Assembly (NCBI GenBank): GCA_903930485.1
Contig: CAIYYO010000196.1
Location: 1-13,529 of the forward strand
DNA: 13,529 nucleotides
From: Methanobacteriota archaeon
GTDB lineage: Archaea; Altiarchaeota; Altiarchaeia; IMC4; QMZM01
Reading direction: 5' to 3'
In this document: piece after piece, positions 1 to 5,997 of the stretch
How positions within the stretch are numbered: the first letter of the stretch is position 1
Layout of the letters: the number at the start of each line of letters is the position of its first letter
Program-made: the position numbers and the translations under genes
The notes under the pieces: model-generated
What the model was told of the DNA's origin: nothing
What the model saw: the letters and a program-made list of their open reading frames with translations, nothing else
Database searches by the model: none

Positions 1-32
1 AACTCCAAGTTTAAAAATAAAAGGCAGGGCCG

Positions 33-40
33 TATATTAA
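33..40 (+). promoter_or_regulatory. Possible TATA box for the first small gene
   Basis: TATATTAA lies 33 nt before the TTG start at 66. That predicts a transcript starting only a few bases before the TTG. The spacing is a little longer than at the other promoters in this window. An A-rich stretch at 11-22 is an alternative box. The call rests on position and composition only. Confidence 0.35.
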
Positions 41-65
41 GCCGTTAACCCAAAATATTCATAGG

Positions 66-533
66 TTGAAAGCGTTAAGCGACCTCCTTGCGAGGGTGAA
101 ATGGAAGTCAGTCCTCATGCTCGCCTTACTCCTTGTCCTGTCGGCCGCGATCGTCTGGGTCCTTTTCACCATGAAGCCTTTCGGCCAGTCTTACAAGGGC
201 GAGGGCGACATCCAGGTCAGGTCTTGGTCCGACCCATCCCGCATAGAGACGTCCGGCAAGAGCACGGCCAAGGTCGAAGTGAAGAATGCCGGCGATGACG
301 ATGCCGACGTCCTGGTGAAGCTGGAGGCGTTTGATCCTGCGCTTTCTTTCGAGCAGACCGGGGGCCAGGTCGTCAACGAGTCTATCCGCCTCGGCCGCGG
401 CGAGAGTCGGGAGCTTCGGTTCAAGGTCGTCTTTAATGCCACGCATGGCGGACGTTACGGACTGAAGGAGACAGTTTCTTCCAGAACCGGCAGTATCGAG
501 GACGAGATATTCTTCGACGTCTTCGAGAAATAG
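66..533 (+). CDS. Small membrane-anchored protein with an extracytoplasmic Ig-like domain
   Basis: This 155-residue protein has a basic N-terminus, then one hydrophobic helix at about residues 15-36, then a soluble domain of about 110 residues. The soluble part has alternating beta strands and an IETSGKSTAKVEVKNAG pattern, as in CARDB/Ig-like domains of archaeal surface proteins. The helix without an obvious cleavage site suggests a signal anchor with the domain outside the cell. Possible N-glycosylation sequons are NES (104) and NAT (124). The start is TTG: there is no in-frame ATG between the upstream stop at 18-20 and the helix, and starting at the ATG at 117 would remove the basic N-terminus and part of the helix. 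It ends 41 nt before A1 and may belong to the same surface system, but it is not homologous to A or B by eye. Function unknown. Confidence 0.7.
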   Translation: MKALSDLLARVKWKSVLMLALLLVLSAAIVWVLFTMKPFGQSYKGEGDIQVRSWSDPSRIETSGKSTAKVEVKNAGDDDADVLVKLEAFDPALSFEQTGGQVVNESIRLGRGESRELRFKVVFNATHGGRYGLKETVSSRTGSIEDEIFFDVFEK

Positions 534-545
534 GGCTGCTTAAAG

Positions 546-552
546 TATTTAT
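546..552 (+). promoter_or_regulatory. TATA box of the A1-B1 operon (leaderless)
   Basis: TATTTAT begins 29 nt before the ATG at 575, so transcription should begin at or next to that ATG. The region down to the ATG aligns with the A2 promoter at about 18 of 29 positions in a hand alignment. This argues against the in-frame ATG at 551, which lies inside the box. Confidence 0.65.
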
Positions 553-574
553 GGCGTTGTTCTATATCGGTATT

Positions 575-2239
575 ATGGATAAACCTTTTTTTTGCAAGGC
601 CTTTGCCGTCTTGCTTTTTCTCCTGGTCATGCAGTCTTTTGTTTCCGCCGCCGTCGAGGACGCGGTATGCAATGATTACTACACCTACGCCGGTTTGAAA
701 TTCGACGAGCTCTCGCCGGATAAAGCCGGATACGTTCAAGGCGAGAACGTGACCCTAACTTATGCGATAACCAATAAATTCGGAAGTCCGCTGGTCCGGG
801 GGGATTTCTGGCCAGTCGTTATGTACTGGGGACCAGACCTTTCGGACAGGGCCGATGATGGGGACGTTGTCGAAAGCCCCATCTACGGGCAATCCGGCGA
901 GTTCAGCATCCAGAAAGGAGATACGTATTCAGGGAGTTTTTCCTGGAAGATTCCGAAGAATGCGAAGCCCGGTTACTATGTCGTAAACGTTTATTTCGTC
1001 GTGGACCGGAAGTTCGACATATCCGGTTTATCCTTTATGACCTCGGTGCCTGCGAAGAAGACCAGTTTCAAAGTCATCGGCAACAATCCCGCAGCACCTA
1101 TCCTTGACAAATCTTCTACCTACCTGAACGGAGTGAAATACGGCTTCAGGGAGCCTATTCCGGAAATAAACGAGAATGCCCAGACCGACATAAAAACAAA
1201 GCTGATTAACCCGGACGACCAGCCTGTGACCGTCTATTACGAGCTTTTTTCATGGAACACCCTCGATAGGTCCAACGGAGGCCTAAACTACCAAAAAGTC
1301 GAGTCGGTCAACGATTCAAGGGATCTCATATATGACGTGAGGGATTTGCCTGTTGGCGTCTATGTGGCAAAGATTTCGGCCAGGTCGGGTGACTGGGTCT
1401 CTGTCGAGTACGTTCGATTCTACGTCAAAGGAAGCAAGGCCGGATTCGTATGGGCCGGACTAGACCATTTCCCGCTGATGAAAGGCGATACTTCGACCCT
1501 GTCTTTTTGCTTTACCAATCTCGCGTCCCAGCCAGGCGATCCTAATGTAAAGACCCAGGCGAAGATAGTGGTCAGCGTATCAGACGATTCCGGCAACAAA
1601 ATAGTGGACGAGACTTATCAGGCTAAGGATATCGTGGCTTCGATCCAGGGCAAGAAGGTTTCTTTTACCTCGCCCGGCCAGTATACGAAGCTTCGGGTTA
1701 AGGCCGAGATGTATGGCTCGGACGGAAAACTGATGGACAGCGCAGACATTACATATGATTATACAACGTTCCTTAACATAGAGAAACGCCTTAAGCTTAC
1801 GGCTCCTGAAACGGCTTCTGACATAATCGATTACTCGGTGGAATACACCGACAAATACTCGGACCCGTTGAAGGGCGATGTCGCAGTGTATCTGTCGTCG
1901 TCCGAGGATAAGGTCGTGTCCCTGAATGAGGGCAAGATCTCCGGAAAGCTTTCAGGCCAGTTCCCTGTCGTAGGGTTTGCCGAGGGACCGTACACACTCA
2001 AGGTGGTAGAGAAATCCAATTCGATATCTGACGCGAAAAACGTGGACGTCGTCAATCCAAAAGCCATCCAGGTCACGACCACCGAAGAAGTCGCAACAAC
2101 GCAGAAAGAGGTGACGACCACTACCATACATCCTGTGACGGAATCCTCTATTCCATGGGGCATCATAGCCGTGGTTGTGATACTGATAGTCCTTGCCCTA
2201 GTCATGCTCAAGTCGAGAAAAAAGGAGGCGAAGAAATGA
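575..2239 (+). CDS. Surface protein A1: multi-domain beta-sandwich protein with C-terminal membrane anchor
   Basis: This 554-residue protein is a predicted type I membrane protein facing outward. Residues 1-25 are a signal peptide ending VSA. Four beta-rich segments follow at roughly 30-170, 185-286, 289-398 and 400-495. They read like Ig/macroglobulin-type sandwiches, for example KGDTYSGSFSWKIPKN and LPVGVYVAKI. A Thr-rich stalk lies at about 498-525 and is probably O-glycosylated. A transmembrane helix at about 527-545 precedes the basic tail KSRKKEAKK. Only three cysteines are present (7, 32, 312), and the last two are shared with A2. The ATG at 575 is chosen over 551 because of the promoter geometry and because it matches the A2 start. 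Its stop overlaps the B1 start. The family is not recognised by name; a structural, adhesive or envelope-receptor role is inference. Confidence 0.85.
   Translation: MDKPFFCKAFAVLLFLLVMQSFVSAAVEDAVCNDYYTYAGLKFDELSPDKAGYVQGENVTLTYAITNKFGSPLVRGDFWPVVMYWGPDLSDRADDGDVVESPIYGQSGEFSIQKGDTYSGSFSWKIPKNAKPGYYVVNVYFVVDRKFDISGLSFMTSVPAKKTSFKVIGNNPAAPILDKSSTYLNGVKYGFREPIPEINENAQTDIKTKLINPDDQPVTVYYELFSWNTLDRSNGGLNYQKVESVNDSRDLIYDVRDLPVGVYVAKISARSGDWVSVEYVRFYVKGSKAGFVWAGLDHFPLMKGDTSTLSFCFTNLASQPGDPNVKTQAKIVVSVSDDSGNKIVDETYQAKDIVASIQGKKVSFTSPGQYTKLRVKAEMYGSDGKLMDSADITYDYTTFLNIEKRLKLTAPETASDIIDYSVEYTDKYSDPLKGDVAVYLSSSEDKVVSLNEGKISGKLSGQFPVVGFAEGPYTLKVVEKSNSISDAKNVDVVNPKAIQVTTTEEVATTQKEVTTTTIHPVTESSIPWGIIAVVVILIVLALVMLKSRKKEAKK
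2224..2228 (+). promoter_or_regulatory. Strong Shine-Dalgarno site for B1
   Basis: GGAGG lies 7 nt before the ATG at 2236, inside the last codons of A1. With the ATGA stop/start overlap it fixes the B1 start and rules out the longer frame beginning at 2155. The operon therefore combines a leaderless first gene with a Shine-Dalgarno-led second gene. Confidence 0.8.
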
Positions 2240-4278
2240 AAAACAGGATGTTTTTGCTGGGAGTATGTGCTTTTTTGCTGGCCGGGAATGTGACCGCTTT
2301 AGATACTTCCGTCGGCTACCGGCTGCCCGGGACGAGGATCATGTTCGTCGCCCAGATCACGATTCCTGAAGACCTTAAGCTCGTCAAGGACGATGGGACC
2401 GTCGTCGGGAACGAGGTCTGCGTCGGGGACGGTTTCACCTTCCAGAAGAACCTGGCTGAAGGCGAGTACTGGCAGGATGCCGGAGTCGTCGGAGACCCGC
2501 AGATCCACTGGTCTACGTTGAACGTGAGCGAGCTTGTCGATTCTCTTAATGCCGGGAACCAGAACACTCAAGCCTACCGTGAGCTTGTGGCTACCCAGAC
2601 GTATCCCATGCAGCCGGGGACTGGAGGCATCTGCATGAAGGCGCTTAACCTGACTATCGGGGCCAACAGCCCGCCTATACTCGGATTGGACGAGATCGTG
2701 ATGGGCGGCGTGACCTGCTACCTCAAGGATAGAAAAGTCGATGCCTCGGGGACGAGCCATCTCGGGGACTCATACAAGGCGGTTTACACGGGAACAATCG
2801 ACTTCAAAGCCGAGTTCGACGTCGACTGTCTTTACTATTACACTACCAGCAAGGGGGAAGTCGGCGCTTTGTCGCCTGCGAGGCGCGGCTTGTGCGGGGA
2901 TTCGACAAATATTACGGTGATTGCCGCGGACGACAATGCCACGGGCGATTGGAGTAATTACAACGTCGGGACCATAACCTTTTCTAAGACGATTAAGGTC
3001 GTCGACGCGCAAACTCCGAACGTCGAGATGACGGTCATCGGCGGGGATTCAATGAAGGCGGGCGAAGCCAACACGCTAAAGGTACTCATCAGGAATACTG
3101 GTGAAGAGAACGTTTCCGTAACCGACCTAAGCTCCAAGGCCGACCACAGGTTCATATCATGCGACATGCCGGTCATCAAGCCGGGCGAGGAGGCCGAGTG
3201 CCTGTTGTCGGTGACCCCTCAGCAGGGGGGCGGTGTGGATGTGGAGTTTTCTTACACGTGTCAGATGTGCGGAAAGACCGTTACGAAAACGGCCGTGAAG
3301 AGCCTCGTCGATTCAACAGTGGTCAAGCCCGCATCGTCGGCGCAGGCATACAGCGTCAACGTGAAGGGCGACTGCTCGAACCAGTATTACATGTGCGATT
3401 ATCCGGCCAAGGCCGGGACATTCTTTGCCGGTTATTCATGCTATAATACTGACAACAAGTTCTTCTCTCCAAGCACTGCCAGATTCGACCTGAAATACAT
3501 GCTCCCTGAATCCTCTTCCAAGGATATCGTGAGCGCGAGCCTGAATCTTATGGCAGTTAAGGTGAATCAGCCTCAGGAGTTGTCGCTTTACACGAGGAAT
3601 AGCGGGTGGAACCAGGTATCATGCGTTCCGGGAGGGGACATATGCCTGCGCCCGTACTGCTCGGAATGCGGCGGTGTCTATGACGGCGGACTGAATCCAT
3701 CGCCCAAGACCATGAGGGTGGAGAGTGGCGGTGTGGTTTCCTTCGACGTTACGGACAGCGTGAAGGCGGCTATAGCGGCCGGCAAGACCGATATTCTCTA
3801 TACCGTCGGCGGCGAAGAAGGGACGTGGGACAGCGAAGGAAAGGATTCATGCAGTGCGGTAGGCGAATGGACCGTGAAGGACGTGGAGTTCGTCGGAACC
3901 GGGGACATCGCGCCTTATCTGGAGCTGGTCTATGCGCCCAAGGCCCCTCCGTACGTTCCATGCGCGAACGATTTCGAATGCATCCATAAGAGGGGGTTCG
4001 ACGCACAGTGCATAGACGGCAAATGCGTAAAGCCCGACGGGGGAGTCTGCGCCACAAGCGGAGACTGCGTTGCGCGGCTTGGAAAAGGCTGGGAGTGCCA
4101 TAAGAACTACTACAATTTCAAAGGAAAGTTTGTCTGCCTCCCGCAAGGATGCTCGGACTCCAGGAGCGACATCAGGGGGATCATCGGGCAATGCTCCGTG
4201 AACAGCGAGTGCGGCGGCTTGGGCTGCCACCATATCTTCGGAGACGACGGCGGCGGCAAGAAATGCTGCTGTCAGTGA
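2236..4278 (+). CDS. Secreted cysteine-rich protein B1 with DNRLRE-like domain and Cys-rich tail
   Basis: This 680-residue protein has a signal peptide at 1-21 (cleavage after VTA) and no C-terminal membrane helix. The N-terminal region, about 22-260, has conserved cysteines at 62, 133, 161, 198 and 220, and I do not recognise it. An Ig-like domain lies at about 262-360, with a cysteine pair at 309 and 322. A C-terminal beta-sandwich at about 370-566 resembles DNRLRE/CBM96 domains: RFDLKY near its start, a SFDVTDSVKAAI block at 502-513, and the end APYLELVY. A loop at 463-478 carries C-PGGDIC-PYC-EC. Residues 571-680 form a tail with 15 cysteines, including three C-x5-C repeats (576/582, 605/611, 653/659) and the ending CCCQ; B2 lacks this tail. 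It is probably retained by A1 or by disulfides. Function unknown. Confidence 0.85.
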   Translation: MKNRMFLLGVCAFLLAGNVTALDTSVGYRLPGTRIMFVAQITIPEDLKLVKDDGTVVGNEVCVGDGFTFQKNLAEGEYWQDAGVVGDPQIHWSTLNVSELVDSLNAGNQNTQAYRELVATQTYPMQPGTGGICMKALNLTIGANSPPILGLDEIVMGGVTCYLKDRKVDASGTSHLGDSYKAVYTGTIDFKAEFDVDCLYYYTTSKGEVGALSPARRGLCGDSTNITVIAADDNATGDWSNYNVGTITFSKTIKVVDAQTPNVEMTVIGGDSMKAGEANTLKVLIRNTGEENVSVTDLSSKADHRFISCDMPVIKPGEEAECLLSVTPQQGGGVDVEFSYTCQMCGKTVTKTAVKSLVDSTVVKPASSAQAYSVNVKGDCSNQYYMCDYPAKAGTFFAGYSCYNTDNKFFSPSTARFDLKYMLPESSSKDIVSASLNLMAVKVNQPQELSLYTRNSGWNQVSCVPGGDICLRPYCSECGGVYDGGLNPSPKTMRVESGGVVSFDVTDSVKAAIAAGKTDILYTVGGEEGTWDSEGKDSCSAVGEWTVKDVEFVGTGDIAPYLELVYAPKAPPYVPCANDFECIHKRGFDAQCIDGKCVKPDGGVCATSGDCVARLGKGWECHKNYYNFKGKFVCLPQGCSDSRSDIRGIIGQCSVNSECGGLGCHHIFGDDGGGKKCCCQ

Positions 4279-4289
4279 GCTTCGGGATA

Positions 4290-4321
4290 TTTTTTTTGAT
4301 TTTATTTTTTTAACTTTTTTT
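4290..4321 (+). terminator. Poly-T terminator after B1
   Basis: Three long T runs (4290-4297, 4305-4311, 4315-4321) start about 11 nt after the B1 stop, with no obvious stem. This matches the U-tract type of archaeal intrinsic terminator. It separates the first A-B unit from the promoter of the second, which begins 4 nt later. Confidence 0.75.
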
Positions 4322-4324
4322 ATG

Positions 4325-4332
4325 TATTTATA
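4325..4332 (+). promoter_or_regulatory. TATA box of the A2-B2 operon (leaderless)
   Basis: TATTTATA begins 29 nt before the ATG at 4354, the same spacing as at A1. The in-frame TTG at 4336 lies just downstream of the box and upstream of the expected transcript start, so it cannot be the start codon. Confidence 0.7.
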
Positions 4333-4353
4333 GCTTTGCTCCTATGCTCTAAT

Positions 4354-5997
4354 ATGTATCCTCGCAAAGCTTTCGCAGCCTTGCTTTCCGTTTTATTCAT
4401 CCTGCCCTGTGCATCGGCCGCTGTCGAGGAAGCGTCATGCGGCGACTACTATCATTTCGATGGGCTCCGTTTTATGGAGCTCGCTCCCGAAAAAGCAGTC
4501 TACATCACCGGAGAGACCGTCAACATGCGATACTCTCTGGAAAATGACTTCGGAAGCCCGCTCGTCCAGGGTGACGTACGGGTTCTCATGATGTACCAGG
4601 GGCCTTCCATGGACTCCAGGAAAGACGATGCCGACATAGTCGACGACTACCTTGCGGAAAAAGACCTTAATCTGCAGGCAGGAGACAATTATTCAGGCAC
4701 GTTCATATGGAAGATTCCGAAGAACGCAAAGCCCGGATATTATCTGGTGAATGCATACTTCCCGGTAGACGAGAAATTCAATGCAGCAGGCCTCACGTTC
4801 ATGTCGTCGGTTCCGGCTATCCGGACCAGCTTCAAGGTGAGCGGATCGCCTTCGGACGTCTGCATGCTCGACAAGGGCTCGACGACGTTTAACGGCAATG
4901 CATACGACTTTCGCGGACCGCTTCCCGGAATAAAGCCCGGGCAATCCGTAGACCTCCGGACCAAGCTTATCAACCTCGACAAGGATCCTGTGATATTGGC
5001 CTACGAGCTTTACAAATGGGACGACACGGGGTCGGGCATCAAGTCCTACGCCCGGACGGAATCGGTGTCTGACTCGAAAGATCTGGAATACCAGTTGAGC
5101 GGTCTGCCGGTCGGCGTCTACGTTGCTAGGATAACGGCTTCGCTCGGGGAACGGAACTGGAAGTCTATCCTCAAGGTCAGGTTCTTCGTCCAGGGCAGCA
5201 GGGCCAGGTTCGTCTGGGTCGGGCTCGATCGCTTCCCGCTGGCCAAAGGCGACAAGGCGTCGCTTGCATTCTGTCTATCCAACTCCGCTTCAGAACCCGG
5301 GGACACCGGCATTGCTTCTCCGGCCTCGGTCAGGCTGAACGTTTCCGACGGGTCCGGGGCCGTTATCGCTAAAGGAGAGTATCCCATAACTGACCTCTCA
5401 TCTGTGATCAAGTCCGGGAAGATGGATGTCGTCGCGCCCGGCAGGCTTACGTTGTTGACGGTCGATGCTGTGGTGTACGATGCCGGCGGCGCTGCGGTCG
5501 ACAAAGTCGAATTAGTCTATGACTACTCGAAATTCGAGAACAACGGAAGGACCTTCAAGCTCACTGCTCCAGGCAAGGCGTACGGCAAACTGGATTATTC
5601 CATCGACTTCCTGGACAAATACGGCGACCCTATCGGGGGCGAGGTCGCAGTCTATCTGTCGGCGCAAAGCGGAGACCTTGTCAGAACGAGGGAGGCAAGG
5701 TTCAAGGGGCACTTCGAGGGCGAGTTCAATCTTACAGGGCTGCAGGAAGGCGTTTACGAACTGAAGGCCGTCGAGAAGAGCGGACCCATGAGCGACGGGG
5801 CAAAAGTGTCGGTTGGAAATTCAAGCGACGAGCCGGCGGGACAGACCGTAGCGCCTCAGGAAAAAGAGCCGCAGGCAAGCGGTTCGACGGGCAAGGCTTC
5901 ATTCGATTACTTTAATCCCTGGCTGCTCGGAGGCGTCGCATGTTTGTTATTGGTGCTGCTTGTCGCGTTCATCAATTATTCGAGAGGCGGGAAATGA
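4354..5997 (+). CDS. Surface protein A2: paralogue of A1 with C-terminal membrane anchor
   Basis: This 547-residue protein has the A1 architecture. Residues 1-22 are a signal peptide ending ASA, followed at once by AVEEASCGDYY, which matches A1 AVEDAVCNDYY. Predicted beta-sandwich segments lie at about 24-165, 185-281, 285-394 and 397-488. A low-complexity linker rich in Glu, Gln, Ser and Pro spans about 489-518, a transmembrane helix about 522-540, and the tail NYSRGGK is short and basic. Strong shared blocks with A1 include GSPLVQGD, WKIPKNAKPGYY, LPVGVYVARI and DYSxxF. Unlike A1, its stalk is not threonine-rich and its second domain has an extra cysteine (170). The last codons overlap the B2 ATG. 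It is probably the membrane partner of B2; the molecular role is unknown. Confidence 0.85.
   Translation: MYPRKAFAALLSVLFILPCASAAVEEASCGDYYHFDGLRFMELAPEKAVYITGETVNMRYSLENDFGSPLVQGDVRVLMMYQGPSMDSRKDDADIVDDYLAEKDLNLQAGDNYSGTFIWKIPKNAKPGYYLVNAYFPVDEKFNAAGLTFMSSVPAIRTSFKVSGSPSDVCMLDKGSTTFNGNAYDFRGPLPGIKPGQSVDLRTKLINLDKDPVILAYELYKWDDTGSGIKSYARTESVSDSKDLEYQLSGLPVGVYVARITASLGERNWKSILKVRFFVQGSRARFVWVGLDRFPLAKGDKASLAFCLSNSASEPGDTGIASPASVRLNVSDGSGAVIAKGEYPITDLSSVIKSGKMDVVAPGRLTLLTVDAVVYDAGGAAVDKVELVYDYSKFENNGRTFKLTAPGKAYGKLDYSIDFLDKYGDPIGGEVAVYLSAQSGDLVRTREARFKGHFEGEFNLTGLQEGVYELKAVEKSGPMSDGAKVSVGNSSDEPAGQTVAPQEKEPQASGSTGKASFDYFNPWLLGGVACLLLVLLVAFINYSRGGK

Noticed and set aside
551..574. Longer start of A1 at the ATG at 551
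   Set aside because: The ATG lies in the TATA box; the ATG at 575 has the expected 29-nt spacing, starts a normal signal peptide and matches the A2 start.
1831..2211. Reverse-strand open frames inside A1 and similar frames inside other genes
   Set aside because: They lie opposite clearly coding sequence, have low-complexity Ser/Thr- or Arg-rich translations, and lack promoters or ribosome sites. They are antisense shadows.
2155..2235. 27-residue N-terminal extension of B1
   Set aside because: It overlaps the A1 membrane helix coding region; the ATG at 2236 has GGAGG 7 nt upstream, the ATGA overlap and a signal peptide.
5940..5993. 18-residue N-terminal extension of B2
   Set aside because: It is out of frame with and inside A2; the ATGA overlap start at 5994 mirrors the B1 start and begins a signal peptide.
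575..5997. A proteins as S-layer proteins or Altiarchaeum hamus subunits
   Set aside because: The transmembrane anchor and Thr-rich stalk are compatible with an S-layer protein, but no S-layer domain motif is visible and the proteins are shorter than hamus subunits. There is too little evidence.
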